NCBI RefSeq assembly: GCF_947496875.1
Contig: NZ_CANMEH010000003.1
Location: 248,001 to 312,000, forward strand
Direction of reading: 5' to 3'
DNA length: 64,000 nt
Source of the DNA: an uncultured Paracoccus sp.
Lineage (GTDB): Bacteria > Pseudomonadota > Alphaproteobacteria > Rhodobacterales > Rhodobacteraceae
Part shown: positions 32,949 through 43,477 of the stretch, one piece after another
Layout: every line of letters begins with the position of its first letter
Numbering within the stretch: position 1 is the first letter of the stretch
Program-made: the position numbers and the translations under genes
The notes under the pieces: generated by a model
Seen by the model: only the letters and a program-made list of their open reading frames with translations
Database searches by the model: none
Told to the model about the DNA's origin: nothing

Positions 32949-35105
32949 TCATGCCGGCACCAGATCCGACGCGCCCATCGCCGGTGCCGCAGCAGGACGG
33001 CCGGCGATCTGGTTCTCGACACATGATGTCAGGTCGGACAGCGAGAACGGCTTGGGCAGGAAGACCGAGTTCGGAATCGCCAGCGCGCCGTCGGCCAGCG
33101 AATGCTCGGTATAGCCCGACATGAACACGACCCGGGTCCCCGGCCGGTCGCGCAGCGCCGCGCGAACCCATGCCGGCCCGTCCATCCCGGGCATGACGAT
33201 GTCGGTCACGAACACCTCGACCGCCACGCGGTCGTCGGACAGGATCGCGAGCGCGGCCTCGGCGCTGTCCGCCTCCAGCACCTCGTGTCCGCGCAGCCGC
33301 AGCGCCCGGGCGGCAAAGGCCCGGACCGGGGCCTCGTCCTCGACCAGCAGGATGGCCCCGGCCGAGGCCGCGTCAGCCGCCTCGTCCCCGGACCTGACTG
33401 CCTCCGCCGGCGTCCCGGCGGCGGAGATGGGCAGGGCCGTGTCGGCAGCCCTGGCCTGATGGACGGGAAAATACAGCTCGAACGTGGTTCCCTCGCCCGG
33501 GACGCTTTCGCAGAAGATGTAGCCGCCGGTCTGCTTGACGATTCCATAGGCCGTCGACAGGCCGAGCCCGGTGCCTTCGCCTTGGCGCTTGGTGGTGAAG
33601 AACGGCTCGAAGATCTTGTCGAGCCGATCCTCGGGAATGCCGCAGCCCTGATCTGTGACCGTCACCCGGACGTAGTTGCCCGGCGGCAGCGTCACCCGCT
33701 GGCGGCGCAGCCCGCTTGGCAGGCGCAGGTTGTCGGTGCGGATTGCCACCTCGCCGCCGTTCGGCATGGCGTCGCGGGCGTTGACGACCAGGTTCATCAG
33801 CACCTGTTCCAGCTGGCGCCGGTCGGCGCGGATGGATTGCAGGGCCGGATCGTGGGTGAAGGTCAGCCGCACCCGCTCGCCGACCAGGCGATTGAGCAGG
33901 TGGGTCAGGTCGGACAGGGTGTCGCGCAGGTCGATGACCTGGGGCTTCAGCGTCTGCTTGCGGGAAAATGCCAGCAGCTGTTCGACCAGCGCCGCCGCCC
34001 GATTGGCGTTCTGTTCGATCTGATGCAGGTCGGCGTAATCCGGGTCGGCCTTGTCCCGCCGCAGCATCAGCAGGTCGCAATAGCCGGTAATCGCCGTCAG
34101 CAGGTTATTGAAGTCGTGGGCGATCCCGCCGGCAAGCTGGCCGATCGCCTGCATCTTCTGGCTCTGCGCGAATTGCTGCTCAAGTGTCTTCAGGGCGCTG
34201 GCGTCGGTCAGGACGGCCACCACGCAGGGTGTATCGGCGGCCTCGAACCGGGCCAGCGTGACCTGCATGAATTTCTCGGGGTCATCACCGATCAGGCGCA
34301 GCACCTCTCGCCGTCCGGTGGGCCGGTCCACGGCCACGTCGGTGATCCAGTCGTCGATGGACCTGGCGGGACTGTCCAGCAGCGCCGACAGCCGCCTTGC
34401 CACCACCGCCTCGCCCAGCAGATTGCGCGCCTCGGTGTTGGCTTCGCGGATGCTGCCGTCGTGATCCAGCCACAGCAGCGCCACCGGCAGGTCCATCATC
34501 ATCGCCGCACAGAACGGCGCGATGCAGCCGGGCATGTCGCGCAGCCCCCTGGCTGCAGCGTCCAGCCCCACATCCCGGCCGTCAGGGCTGACGTCCAGTT
34601 CCCATAGCTGTAGGCGCGATGCCGGCAGGCGGCGGACTGCGATCTCTCCCAGCGGCGCGACCGGAATGCGGGTGACCGTCCCGACCGTGTCCGTGCCGCC
34701 GCGCGCGATCGCCGACTTCACCAGCGCATCCGGCTCGGCCCGGAACTGCGACAGCAGCGTGGCGACCGGACGTCCGACAAGATCCAGACGCGCGGCGGCG
34801 GCCTCGTTCTGCGCCAGCACCTGCCCGCCCGGCCCCACGGCCCAGACCGGTTGTTCCATCGCGGACAGATCAGGCGCCACCCGGCGCAAATCCCCGCGCA
34901 GCCGCAGCTCCTGCAGCACACGATTGGCCGCGACCAGTCCGCCCAGCAGGTACCAGCTGACCGCCACCGCGCCCGCGATCACCAGGACGCCGGGTGCGAC
35001 GCGCCCCGGTTGCAGCACCAGCCACAGCGCCCCCACCACGACGGGAAGCATCAGCACCGGCACGAGCGTCAGCGGCAGCTGCGGTATCTGCACCAGTCTC
35101 TTCAT
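32949..35105 (-). CDS. cckA: CckA-type hybrid histidine kinase
   Basis: A 718-residue membrane kinase. Two TM segments lie at about 11-31 and 38-60. PAS-like sensor regions follow (about 80-190 and 200-300), then HisKA with [21 protein letters not shown] (phospho-His H330) and [21 protein letters not shown], an HATPase domain ([37 protein letters not shown]) and a C-terminal receiver with phospho-Asp in [13 protein letters not shown]. The H-box and [10 protein letters not shown] blocks are those of CckA, which phosphorylates ChpT and so CtrA. In Rhodobacterales that path controls motility and gene-transfer-agent expression. It follows recA's upstream region on the same strand. Confidence 0.9.
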   Translation of the reverse strand: MKRLVQIPQLPLTLVPVLMLPVVVGALWLVLQPGRVAPGVLVIAGAVAVSWYLLGGLVAANRVLQELRLRGDLRRVAPDLSAMEQPVWAVGPGGQVLAQNEAAAARLDLVGRPVATLLSQFRAEPDALVKSAIARGGTDTVGTVTRIPVAPLGEIAVRRLPASRLQLWELDVSPDGRDVGLDAAARGLRDMPGCIAPFCAAMMMDLPVALLWLDHDGSIREANTEARNLLGEAVVARRLSALLDSPARSIDDWITDVAVDRPTGRREVLRLIGDDPEKFMQVTLARFEAADTPCVVAVLTDASALKTLEQQFAQSQKMQAIGQLAGGIAHDFNNLLTAITGYCDLLMLRRDKADPDYADLHQIEQNANRAAALVEQLLAFSRKQTLKPQVIDLRDTLSDLTHLLNRLVGERVRLTFTHDPALQSIRADRRQLEQVLMNLVVNARDAMPNGGEVAIRTDNLRLPSGLRRQRVTLPPGNYVRVTVTDQGCGIPEDRLDKIFEPFFTTKRQGEGTGLGLSTAYGIVKQTGGYIFCESVPGEGTTFELYFPVHQARAADTALPISAAGTPAEAVRSGDEAADAASAGAILLVEDEAPVRAFAARALRLRGHEVLEADSAEAALAILSDDRVAVEVFVTDIVMPGMDGPAWVRAALRDRPGTRVVFMSGYTEHSLADGALAIPNSVFLPKPFSLSDLTSCVENQIAGRPAAAPAMGASDLVPA

Positions 35106-35185
35106 GCCATCCCCCGACAGGCCCCCGGATGCCGCCCCGCGTCGGGGCTCATGCCAGCCGTTACGCCACCCAGCCTAACATCGCG

Positions 35186-36337
35186 TTAATCCCGCAGCAT
35201 CAGCGCGTGGAAGAACCCGTCGCTGGCGGTCTCGGGGGTCAGCGTCTCGGTGTGCTGCAATCTGAAATCGGGCCGGTCCAGCAGGAAACGGGCAATCCGG
35301 TCCTCGTTCTCCACCCGCAGAAGCGAACAGGTCATGTAGCCCAGCCGCCCGCCGGGCCGGACGTGATCGGCAGCGTCGCGCAGGATCGCGAGCTGGATCT
35401 CCGTCAATCGGTCCAGATCGGCCGGAGTGAGCCGCCATTTCGCATCCGGGGTCCGCCGCCAGGTCCCCGACCCGGAACACGGCACATCGGTCACGACCAG
35501 ACCGTACTGCCCTGTCGAGCTCGATGGCGGCGCCATCTCGATCCGCGCGCCCGCCCGCCGCGCCCGGGCAGGCAGGTCGCGCATCCGGGCCGGATCGGCG
35601 TCATGCGCGGTGACCTTCGCCCCCACCGCAGCCAGCGCCAGCGCCTTGCCGCCGCCGCCTGCACACCAGTCCAGAACCCGTTCGCCCGGGGTGACCTGCA
35701 TCGCCGCACAGGATAGTTGCGCCGACAGATCCTGCAATTCGACCAGCCCATCGCGATAGGCGGCGCTGCCGGCGACCTTGCGGGCCCCCGCCTCGACCCG
35801 CAGCGCCGACGCAAGGCCGGGCCAGGCTGACACCTCGATGCCGTCCTGCGCCAGCCGCGCCGTGGCGGCCGCGGGGGTCGCCCGGGCCACGTTCACCCGC
35901 AGCCAGACCGGCGCGCGGTCCCGCAGCGCGGCCGCAACGGCGGGAAACGCCGGCCCCAGATCGGCCGACAAGCGGTCCGCAAGCCAGTCGGGCAGATCGC
36001 GGATGCCGTCGACAGCGGGTGGCTGATGGTTCCGCTCGGCCGCACTCAGCGCGGCGGGCGCGTGTCCTTCCCCGGTGAACAGGCTGTCCGGGTCCAGGCC
36101 GTTGTCCCGGCACATGCCGATCATCAGCCCGCGGCCGCTGTCGGACCCGCCCAGCGCGGCGCGCGAGCGGCGCCGGCGCAGGCTGTCGAAGACCAGGTCA
36201 CGCACCGCGGCCCGGTCGCCGGACCCCGCAAAGCGGCTGGCCCGCGCCCAGGGGGTCAGCTCCGCCTCGGCCGGGGCGCCGGCCAGCACCCGGTCCAGAA
36301 TCTCGATGGCGGCCTGCACCCTTGCGCCAGGCGTCAC
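35186..36337 (-). CDS. rsmB: RsmB/NOP2-family rRNA (cytosine-C5) methyltransferase
   Basis: A 383-residue methyltransferase. A short NusB-like helical N-terminus is followed by the SAM-binding motif I VLDWCAGGGGKALAL, motif IV TDVPCSGSGTWRRTPDAKW (Pro-Cys) and motif VI YMTCSLLRVENE with the catalytic Cys. It methylates a cytosine in 16S rRNA, C967 in E. coli; the exact site here is inferred. The N-terminal NusB-like part is shorter than in E. coli RsmB, as usual in alphaproteobacteria. Confidence 0.82.
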   Translation of the reverse strand: MTPGARVQAAIEILDRVLAGAPAEAELTPWARASRFAGSGDRAAVRDLVFDSLRRRRSRAALGGSDSGRGLMIGMCRDNGLDPDSLFTGEGHAPAALSAAERNHQPPAVDGIRDLPDWLADRLSADLGPAFPAVAAALRDRAPVWLRVNVARATPAAATARLAQDGIEVSAWPGLASALRVEAGARKVAGSAAYRDGLVELQDLSAQLSCAAMQVTPGERVLDWCAGGGGKALALAAVGAKVTAHDADPARMRDLPARARRAGARIEMAPPSSSTGQYGLVVTDVPCSGSGTWRRTPDAKWRLTPADLDRLTEIQLAILRDAADHVRPGGRLGYMTCSLLRVENEDRIARFLLDRPDFRLQHTETLTPETASDGFFHALMLRD

Positions 36338-36442
36338 GCGACGGACCTTTCCCAGGGCAGGCAGGGCCGTTCACCCGCGCGGATCGGCAGACCGCGAGGC
36401 CGGTCGATCCCAGGTCTGGGCGCCACCGGTCCCCGGCGCAGC

Positions 36443-36913
36443 TTACGCGTCCCGCGCAAAGCCCCGTCCTGCACCCAGCACCGGATCGCGCGGCGGGCGA
36501 GCCACACCCGTCACCACCGCGCCGTCGCCCGTCTTCATGTCGGGCCGGGCGCCCTCGGGATAGGCGCCCACCACGGCGAAATCGGCCGAGGCGCCGCGGT
36601 TGCAATGCGCCACCCCGGCCGGGATGATCACCACATCCCCGGTCGCGATCTCGTGCACGGGACCGTCTGCGCCGCCCAGCTGGATCCGCGCCGATCCGGC
36701 ATAGCAGCCCAGCACCTCGTGCGTCGTGGCATGGTAGTGCTGCCAGTCGAACACGCCGTTGCGCCACGCGCCGGTCCATCCGTTCGCGGCGAAGCGTGCC
36801 TCGAACCACGCGGCCAGCGCCGCCGGGCCCTCGACGGCAGCCCCCTCGGTCGGCGCGATTCCGCGATGGATCACCGCGCCGGTCGCGCCGCTCGTCTGGT
36901 CCGCGCCGCTCAT
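36443..36913 (-). CDS. Cupin-domain protein
   Basis: A 156-residue protein with one cupin barrel. Metal-ligand candidates lie in DWQHYHATTHEVLGCYAG (motif 1, two His plus Glu) and in GDVVIIPAGVAHCNRG (motif 2 His). Its start overlaps the stop of the HIBADH-family gene as ATGA, so the two are coupled. Family members include small-molecule isomerases and dioxygenases; the function here is unknown. Confidence 0.78.
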   Translation of the reverse strand: MSGADQTSGATGAVIHRGIAPTEGAAVEGPAALAAWFEARFAANGWTGAWRNGVFDWQHYHATTHEVLGCYAGSARIQLGGADGPVHEIATGDVVIIPAGVAHCNRGASADFAVVGAYPEGARPDMKTGDGAVVTGVARPPRDPVLGAGRGFARDA

Positions 36914-37791
36914 CTGGGCCGCAGCCGGGCGATCAGGGACGAGGTGTCCCAGCGCCCGCCCCCCATCGCCTGCACGTCCTTGTAGAACTGGTCGACCAGC
37001 GCCGTCACCGGCAGGCTGGCGCCGTTCTCTTCCGCCGTGGCCAGGCAGATCGCCAAGTCCTTGCGCATCCAGTCGACGGCAAAGCCGAACCCGAACTCGT
37101 CGCGCGCCATCGTCTGGTGGCGGTTCTGCATCTGCCAGCTGCCGGCGGCACCCTGGCTGATCACCTCGACCAGATCCGGCACCGACAACCCGGCCCGCTG
37201 GGCGAAGTTCAGCGATTCCGCCAGCCCCTGCACCAGCCCCGCGATGGCGATCTGGTTGCACATCTTGGCCAGCTGGCCGGCGCCGGTGTCCCCCATCCGG
37301 CGGCAGATCTTGGCATAGGCGGCCATCACCGGCTCGGCCCGGTCGAACTGGTCGGCCGGTCCGCCGCACATGATCGACAGCTGCCCGTTCTCGGCGCCCG
37401 CCTGCCCGCCCGACACCGGCGCGTCGACATAGCCGAACCCCGCCCCGGTGGCCTGCGCCGCCAGCTCCCGCGTCACCGCGGCGCTGACCGTGGTGTGATC
37501 GACGAACACCGCGCCCGGCGCCATTCCGGCAAACGCCCCGTCGGGTCCGGTGCAGATCGCCCGCAGGTCGTCGTCATTGCCCACGCAGGCCATGACGAAC
37601 GCCGCACCCTCGGCGGCGGCGCGCGGCGTCGATGCGGCGCGCCCGCCCCCGTCAGTCCCGTATTCGGCGACCCATGCCGCGGCCTTGCTGGCGGTGCGGT
37701 TGTAGACGGTGACCCGATGCCCGGCGCGGGCCAGATGCCCCGCCATCGGGTAGCCCATCACCCCCAGACCCAGAAATGCCACATCCGCCAT
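36910..37791 (-). CDS. 3-hydroxyisobutyrate dehydrogenase-family NAD(P) oxidoreductase
   Basis: A 293-residue beta-hydroxyacid dehydrogenase. The N-terminal dinucleotide motif is VAFLGLGVMGYPMAGHLARAG. The substrate-binding signature is FVDAPVSGGQAGAENGQLSIM. The catalytic Lys is in GAGQLAKMCNQIAIAGLVQGLAE. Close families are 3-hydroxyisobutyrate dehydrogenase and tartronate semialdehyde reductase; the sequence does not separate them. It is translationally coupled to the cupin gene downstream. Confidence 0.85.
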   Translation of the reverse strand: MADVAFLGLGVMGYPMAGHLARAGHRVTVYNRTASKAAAWVAEYGTDGGGRAASTPRAAAEGAAFVMACVGNDDDLRAICTGPDGAFAGMAPGAVFVDHTTVSAAVTRELAAQATGAGFGYVDAPVSGGQAGAENGQLSIMCGGPADQFDRAEPVMAAYAKICRRMGDTGAGQLAKMCNQIAIAGLVQGLAESLNFAQRAGLSVPDLVEVISQGAAGSWQMQNRHQTMARDEFGFGFAVDWMRKDLAICLATAEENGASLPVTALVDQFYKDVQAMGGGRWDTSSLIARLRPR

Positions 37792-37925
37792 TCGCCGTTC
37801 CCCCTCGCTGCAAGCCGCGTTGAACTGCGGCCGGTGCTGACTTATGCACCCTGCATCTCACCGCCCCCCGCGCGGGTCAACCGCGCCGCCCGACCAATCA
37901 CCCGAGCCGAGGACCTGCACCCCCC

Positions 37926-40739
37926 ATGCTGACGCTTTTCCGCTGGCTGGTGCGGCTGACCGTGGGGTTGCTGGTGGCGGCGGTTCTGGCCGTCACGCTG
38001 GCCTGGTATTTCGCGGTGCGCTCGCTGCCCGACTATGACGCAACCCACGCGGTCGCGGGCCTGGACGCGCCGGTGGAGATCGTCCGGACCACCTCGGACG
38101 TGCCGCATGTGTTTGCCGGGTCCGACCGGGACGCGTTCTTCGCGCTGGGGCTCGCCCACGCCCAGGACCGGCTGTTCCAGATGACGGTGCTGCGCCGCGC
38201 GGCGCAGGGGCGGCTGTCGGAAATCTACGGCCCGCGCAGCTATCCGGCCGACGATCTGGCCCGGCGGCTGGGGCTGTGGCGCACCGCGCAGGCATCGGTC
38301 GCGGCGCAGGACCCGCCAACCCAGGCGGCGCTGGCGGCCTATGCCGACGGGGTGAATGCCTGGATCACGCTGGTCAACGAGGGCGCCCGGGGCCGCGGCG
38401 CGCCGGAATTCTTCGTCCTGCCGGGCGACATCGCCTATTGGCAGCCGGCGGATTCGCTGGCGATCCTCAAGCTGGTCGCGGCGGGCGCGACCGGCCAGGT
38501 CGCGGCCGAGGTGCTGCGCGCCCGCCTGTCGATCGCCGCACCGGAACGCGGCCAGGACGTAATGGCGCAGCCGGGCGAGGCGCCGCTGCCCCCCTATGGC
38601 CGGCTGTTCGGCGACGCGCATCTGCCTAGCCCGGACCGCGGCGCGGATCCGGCCGCGGATGGCTGGTTCGGGGGACTTGCAGGTTTCGTGCGCCCGGGCC
38701 TCGGGGCCTCGGCCAACGGCTTTGCCGCGGCACCGGAACGGACGGCCGCCGGCGCGCCGCTGCTGGCCAACGACCCGCATGTGGCCCTGACGGCGCCGTC
38801 GCTGTGGTACCTGGCCCGGATCGAGCTGCAGTCGGGCGGGGTGATCGGGGGGACCATCCCGGGCATCCCCGCGGTGCTGACCGGGCGCAACCCGGACCTC
38901 GCCTGGGGCCTGACCCCGGCCCATGTCGACGACCAGGACATCGTGATGGAGGAGGTCCAACCCGGCGATGCAAACCGCTATCGCGCCGCCGGGGGTTGGA
39001 CCGCGTTCCAGACCCGGACCGAGGTGATCCGGGTCCGCGGCGGCAGCGACCAGCCGATCACGCTGCGCGACACCGAAAACGGTCCGGTGATCCCGGGCGG
39101 GCATTTCGATCTGTCGGCGATCACGCCCGCCGGTCACGTGGCGGCGCTGCGCTGGACCGGGCTGGCCCCCGACGACACGACCATGTCGGGGCTGATCGGC
39201 ATGATGACCGCCACCGACGTCGAGGCCGCACGCGCGGCCGCACGCGCCATCATGGCCCCGGCGGTCGAGGTGACGCTGGCCGACGCGACATCCGTCGCCC
39301 AGGCCTTGGCCGGAGCCGTGCCGCTGCGCGGCGCCGACCATCCGACCGGGGGCCGGTTGCCGGTGCCGGGCTGGCTGACGCAGACCCGCTGGCAGGGGCT
39401 GCTGCCCCCCAACTCCCCCGAACGTGACCGCCCGGCCGAGGCGGGCGTGGTGGCCGCCACCGGGGCGCACGCGGCGATCCTTGCGGGAGATCGCTCCGTC
39501 ACGGCAGAGCAGCCGGGCCGCGGTAGCGCTGCGGAAGCGGCACCCCGGTCAGGCCCGGACCCGGCCGCCGGCTCCGCTGCCGGAACAGAGCCGGACAGCC
39601 AGGCCTCGATCATCGACGCGACCATCGCCGAGCTTGTCCAGCAATCCGACGCGGCCGCGGCCGAAACACCGCCTGCCCCATCCGTGCCGAACCCGGCCGC
39701 TGCCCCGCTGGCCGATGGACCGGGCGATCCCGCTGACACGCTGCGGCTGGCCACCACTCCGCCCGATCTGGTGCCGGACCCCGCCACGCCCGCGCCGGGC
39801 CCCGGCCCCGCGCCCCCGGCCGGGCCGGTGGCAGCGCCCGGTGACGACCGCGACGGCCCGCTGCGGCGGGTGCGCCTGACCCGGCTGCTGTCCTCGCGCG
39901 AGGTGCATTCGCGCGACAGCTTCATCGACGCGCAGCTCGACACGGTCAGCCCGGCGGCCCGCCGGCTGCTGCCGCTGGTGGGCGCGGACCTGTGGTTCAC
40001 CGGCGAGCCCGCGGCCGACGGCACCCCCGAGCGGCAGCGCCAGGACGCGCTGGCGCTGCTGGCCGACTGGGACGGCAACATGAGCGAGCATCTGCCCGAG
40101 CCGCTGATCTACGCCGCCTGGATGGCGCATCTGCAGACCCGGCTGGTCAATGACGAGTTGGGACCGCTGACCGACGCCCTGACCGAGCTGCAGCCGGCCT
40201 TCATCGAACGGGTGTTCCGCAACAGCGGCGGCGCGGGGGTGTGGTGCGACGTGGTCCAGTCGGAAAACGACGAAAGCTGCGCCACCATCGCCCGCCAGGC
40301 GCTGGACGCCGCGATCCTCGACCTGACCGACCGGTTCGGCGCGGACGTGACCAGCTGGCGCTGGGGCGACCTGCATCAGGCCCAGCACCACCACCCCGCG
40401 CTGGGCCGGGTGCCGCTGCTGCGCTGGGTGGTCAATCTGATCCAGTCGACCTCGGGCGGGGATTTCACGCTGGCCCGGGCGGCCCTGCAGGGCGCGGGCG
40501 CAGAGCGCTGGGCGCAGGCGCGCGGCGCCGGCTATCGGGGGGTCTACGACCTCGCCGATCCCGACAGCTCGGTCTTCATCATCTCGACGGGGCAGTCGGG
40601 CCACCCGCTGTCACGGCATTACGACGATCTGTCGGAACTGTGGCGGCGCGGCGAATATGTGGGGATGTCGCTGGACCCCGCCCTGGCGCGGGCCGGCGCG
40701 GCGGGGATCACCCGCCTGGTGCCGGTGGCGGACGACTGA
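37926..40739 (+). CDS. Penicillin acylase-family Ntn hydrolase with Pro/Ala-rich insert
   Basis: A 937-residue exported or membrane-anchored precursor with an N-terminal hydrophobic segment (residues ~10-31). The alpha part contains GLAHAQDRLFQMTVLRRAAQGRLSE. The autocatalytic cleavage site is probably before S262 (GLGA/SANGFAAAP), followed by TAAGAPLLANDPHVAL, which is diagnostic. WHWGDLHQA-like TSWRWGDLHQAQHHHP lies near the end. Between about residues 510 and 640 sits a low-complexity Ala/Pro/Gly insert (PAPGPGPAPPAGP) not typical of the family. Members hydrolyse beta-lactam or N-acyl-homoserine-lactone amides; the substrate is unknown. Confidence 0.85.
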   Translation: MLTLFRWLVRLTVGLLVAAVLAVTLAWYFAVRSLPDYDATHAVAGLDAPVEIVRTTSDVPHVFAGSDRDAFFALGLAHAQDRLFQMTVLRRAAQGRLSEIYGPRSYPADDLARRLGLWRTAQASVAAQDPPTQAALAAYADGVNAWITLVNEGARGRGAPEFFVLPGDIAYWQPADSLAILKLVAAGATGQVAAEVLRARLSIAAPERGQDVMAQPGEAPLPPYGRLFGDAHLPSPDRGADPAADGWFGGLAGFVRPGLGASANGFAAAPERTAAGAPLLANDPHVALTAPSLWYLARIELQSGGVIGGTIPGIPAVLTGRNPDLAWGLTPAHVDDQDIVMEEVQPGDANRYRAAGGWTAFQTRTEVIRVRGGSDQPITLRDTENGPVIPGGHFDLSAITPAGHVAALRWTGLAPDDTTMSGLIGMMTATDVEAARAAARAIMAPAVEVTLADATSVAQALAGAVPLRGADHPTGGRLPVPGWLTQTRWQGLLPPNSPERDRPAEAGVVAATGAHAAILAGDRSVTAEQPGRGSAAEAAPRSGPDPAAGSAAGTEPDSQASIIDATIAELVQQSDAAAAETPPAPSVPNPAAAPLADGPGDPADTLRLATTPPDLVPDPATPAPGPGPAPPAGPVAAPGDDRDGPLRRVRLTRLLSSREVHSRDSFIDAQLDTVSPAARRLLPLVGADLWFTGEPAADGTPERQRQDALALLADWDGNMSEHLPEPLIYAAWMAHLQTRLVNDELGPLTDALTELQPAFIERVFRNSGGAGVWCDVVQSENDESCATIARQALDAAILDLTDRFGADVTSWRWGDLHQAQHHHPALGRVPLLRWVVNLIQSTSGGDFTLARAALQGAGAERWAQARGAGYRGVYDLADPDSSVFIISTGQSGHPLSRHYDDLSELWRRGEYVGMSLDPALARAGAAGITRLVPVADD

Positions 40740-40757
40740 CGACGGGCCGCATGCGAA

Positions 40758-40782
40758 GGCGGCGGCAGGATGCCCCGCCGCC
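40758..40782. terminator. GC-rich hairpin between convergent genes
   Basis: GGCGGCGG (40758-40765) pairs with CCGCCGCC (40775-40782) around a 9-base loop, between the penicillin acylase-family stop and the end of the convergent cyclophilin gene. Confidence 0.55.
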
Positions 40783-40808
40783 GCCCGATCGGACCCACCG
40801 GCCCCGGA

Positions 40809-41423
40809 TCACTTCTGGATCGTGACCTTGCTCATGTAGTCGGGCTTGTCGACCGCGCCGTTGGCGGCCGCGTCGCCCTTCTTGACGGCGTTCAGCACGT
40901 CCCATCCCTCGATCAGCTGGCCCACGACGGTGTATTCGCCGTCCAGGAACGGCGCCGGGGCCAGGTCGATGAAGAACTGGCTGTTGGCGCTGTCCGGATC
41001 GGCCGAGCGCGCCATGCCCACGGTGCCCGCCCCGAAGGTCGTGTCGTGGAACTCGGCCTTCAGGTCGGGCTGGTCGGATCCGCCGGTCCCCGCCATCGCG
41101 GTGTCGCCGCCCTGGCGGCCGTACTGCACGTCGCCGGTCTGCGCCATGAACCCGTCGATCACGCGGTGGAACACCACCCCGTCATAGGCGCCGGATTCGG
41201 CCAGCGTCACCAGCCGGTCGACATGGTTCGGGGCCTTGTCGGCGTACAGGTCCAGCACGATTGTCCCCTTGGGCTGGCCGGCCGCGTCAGCGACCTCGAT
41301 CACCATGTTGGGGCCGGGGCCGTCGGTCGCCTGCGGCGCCTCCTGGGCCAGCGCGGCGTTGGAAGTGGATGCGGCCAGCGCCGCGGCGATCAGGATCTTG
41401 CTGGACATCATCTTACTGGACAT
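40809..41423 (-). CDS. Periplasmic cyclophilin-type peptidyl-prolyl isomerase
   Basis: A 204-residue cyclophilin with a signal peptide (ILIAAALAASTSNAALAQ). The catalytic core has VVFHRVIDGFMAQTGDVQ (active Arg) and ANSQFFIDLAPAPFLDGEYTVVGQLIEG. It assists folding of exported proteins. The ATG at 41423 overlaps the preceding cyclophilin gene by 11 bp and has AAGGTGG upstream; an ATG at 41411 just after that gene's stop is an alternative. The two cyclophilins form a tandem pair, probably from duplication, one exported and one cytoplasmic. Confidence 0.88.
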   Translation of the reverse strand: MSSKMMSSKILIAAALAASTSNAALAQEAPQATDGPGPNMVIEVADAAGQPKGTIVLDLYADKAPNHVDRLVTLAESGAYDGVVFHRVIDGFMAQTGDVQYGRQGGDTAMAGTGGSDQPDLKAEFHDTTFGAGTVGMARSADPDSANSQFFIDLAPAPFLDGEYTVVGQLIEGWDVLNAVKKGDAAANGAVDKPDYMSKVTIQK

Positions 41424-41922
41424 CGGCAGCCACCTTCACGGACATCATGCGGTCGGGATTGGCCGGGGGCTCGCCCCGCGCGATCTTGTCGACATGCTCC
41501 ATCCCCGAGATCACCCGGCCGTAGACGGTGTACTGGCCGTTCAGGAAATGGTTGTCGCCAAAGTTTATGAAGAACTGGCTGTTGGCGCTGTTCGGGTTCT
41601 GGCTGCGGGCCGCCCCCACCGTGCCTCGGTCGTGCGGCAGCTTGGAAAACTCGGCCGGCAGGTCGGGCAGGTCGCTGCCGCCGGTGCCGGACCGCCCGGC
41701 ATTGTAGCCGCTTTCCATGTTGGCGTGCTGGACGTCGCCGGTCTGCGCCATGAATCCCTCGATCACGCGGTGAAAGGCGACGTTGTCGTACTTGCCGGCG
41801 CGGGCCAGCTCCTTCATGCGCGCGACGTGCTTGGGCGCCACGTCCGGCAGCAGCTCGATCGTCACCGGGCCGTCCTTCAGCTCGATGATGATCGTGTTCT
41901 CCGGGTCCTTGATATCGGCCAT
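41413..41922 (-). CDS. ppiB: Cytoplasmic cyclophilin-type peptidyl-prolyl isomerase
   Basis: A 169-residue cyclophilin without a signal peptide. It carries VAFHRVIEGFMAQTGDVQH, the Gln/Phe-containing NSANSQFFINFGDN and FLNGQYTVYGRVISG. It catalyses prolyl cis-trans isomerisation in the cytoplasm. It is the first gene of the pair, and its TAA lies inside the second gene's start region. Confidence 0.88.
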   Translation of the reverse strand: MADIKDPENTIIIELKDGPVTIELLPDVAPKHVARMKELARAGKYDNVAFHRVIEGFMAQTGDVQHANMESGYNAGRSGTGGSDLPDLPAEFSKLPHDRGTVGAARSQNPNSANSQFFINFGDNHFLNGQYTVYGRVISGMEHVDKIARGEPPANPDRMMSVKVAADVQ

Positions 41923-42086
41923 CCGGGCCTCCTTTCTGTCTGCGTCACGGGCTTACGCGCCCCTGCCGCCAAGGGCAACGCGCGGGCCGCCGCTCGGGTC
42001 CGGGGCGATGACGCGGTGTTGACGGGAATGTCACCAGGGGTCAGAAAGCCCGGCAGCACAGTTCCACACGGGCACAGGGGGCCAGG

Positions 42087-43289
42087 ATGGCACAGTTCAA
42101 CACGATCGACGATCTGGAAATGGACGGAAAGGTGGTTCTGACCCGCGTCGACGTGAACGTCCCGGTCGAGAACGGCAGGGTCACGGACGCGACCCGGATC
42201 GAAAAGATCGTGCCGACCATCCGCGACATCCAGGCCCGCGGCGGCATCCCGGTGCTGCTGGCGCATTTCGACCGGCCCAAGGGCCAGCGCGTCGACAGCA
42301 TGAGCCTGCGGCAGATCGTGCCGGCGCTGGAAACCGCCCTCGGCAAGCCGGTCAAGTTCTGCGACGCGGCGATCGGCGGCGACGCCAAGCGCGCCGTTGC
42401 GGCGCTGGAAAAGGGCGACGTGCTGGTGCTGGAAAACACGCGCTTCTACCCGGGCGAGGAAACCAACGACCCGACCTTTGCGGCCTCGCTGGCGGCGCTC
42501 GGCTCGGTCTACATCAACGACGCGTTTTCCGCCTCGCACCGCGCCCATGCCTCGACCGAGGGGCTGGCCCGGCTGATGAATGCGGGCGCCGGCCGCCTGA
42601 TGGAGGCCGAGCTCAAGGCGCTGGACGCGGCGCTGGGCAATCCCGAACGCCCGGTGGTGGCGGTGGTCGGCGGCGCCAAGGTCTCGACCAAGCTGGACCT
42701 GCTGTCGAACCTGATCACCAAGGTCGCCCATCTCGTGATCGGCGGCGGCATGGCCAACACCTTCCTGGTCGCCCAGGGGATCGAGATCGGGAAAAGCCTG
42801 GCCGAACGCGACATGGCCGACACCGCCCGCGACATCCTGGCCAAGGCGCAGGGCGCCGGCTGCACCATTCACCTACCGGTCGACGTCGTGGTGGCGCAGG
42901 AATTCCGCGCCGGCGCCCCCGCCCAAATCGTGGACGTCACCGCCTGCCCCGCCGACGCGATGATCCTCGACGCCGGTCCGCAGACCGTGGCCGCGATCCG
43001 CGGCGTCTTCGCCCAGTGCCGCACGCTGATCTGGAACGGCCCGCTGGGCGCGTTCGAGATCGAGCCCTTCGACGCCGCCACCAACGCCGCCGCCCAGGCG
43101 GCGGCGGAACTGACCCAGGCCGGCAAGCTAGTCTCGGTCGCCGGCGGCGGCGACACGGTCGCGGCACTGAACAAGGCGGGGGTCGCCGACAGCTTCACCT
43201 TCATCTCGACCGCCGGCGGCGCCTTCCTCGAATGGATGGAGGGCAAGGACCTGCCCGGCGTCGCGGCCCTGACCTCGTCGCGGCGCTGA
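42087..43289 (+). CDS. pgk: Phosphoglycerate kinase
   Basis: A 400-residue glycolytic kinase converting 1,3-bisphosphoglycerate and ADP to 3-phosphoglycerate and ATP. Landmarks are the N-terminal [78 protein letters not shown], and the nucleotide loop [16 protein letters not shown] purine-rich AGGGGGCCAGG precedes the ATG. It is divergent from the ppiB gene. Confidence 0.95.
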   Translation: MAQFNTIDDLEMDGKVVLTRVDVNVPVENGRVTDATRIEKIVPTIRDIQARGGIPVLLAHFDRPKGQRVDSMSLRQIVPALETALGKPVKFCDAAIGGDAKRAVAALEKGDVLVLENTRFYPGEETNDPTFAASLAALGSVYINDAFSASHRAHASTEGLARLMNAGAGRLMEAELKALDAALGNPERPVVAVVGGAKVSTKLDLLSNLITKVAHLVIGGGMANTFLVAQGIEIGKSLAERDMADTARDILAKAQGAGCTIHLPVDVVVAQEFRAGAPAQIVDVTACPADAMILDAGPQTVAAIRGVFAQCRTLIWNGPLGAFEIEPFDAATNAAAQAAAELTQAGKLVSVAGGGDTVAALNKAGVADSFTFISTAGGAFLEWMEGKDLPGVAALTSSRR

Positions 43290-43350
43290 TCCCTTCGGCT
43301 TTCCGGCGGCGATTCCCAGGCCGCGCCGCCGGGCCATGAATCGACAAGGG

Positions 43351-43365
43351 CGACCCTTCGGGTCG
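43351..43365 (+). terminator. Small hairpin downstream of pgk
   Basis: CGACCC (43351-43356) pairs with GGGTCG (43360-43365) around TTC, 61 bp after the pgk stop and followed by GCTTC. A weak terminator candidate. Confidence 0.4.
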
Positions 43366-43477
43366 GCTTCATATTGATGCAGATTACTTCGAGGTCGCTG
43401 ATGGCCCTCGCGCCTGCAGTTCCCCTTGACCACTAGGACCTAACCAGAGCTATACATGCCTCACCAACAGGTGGGTC

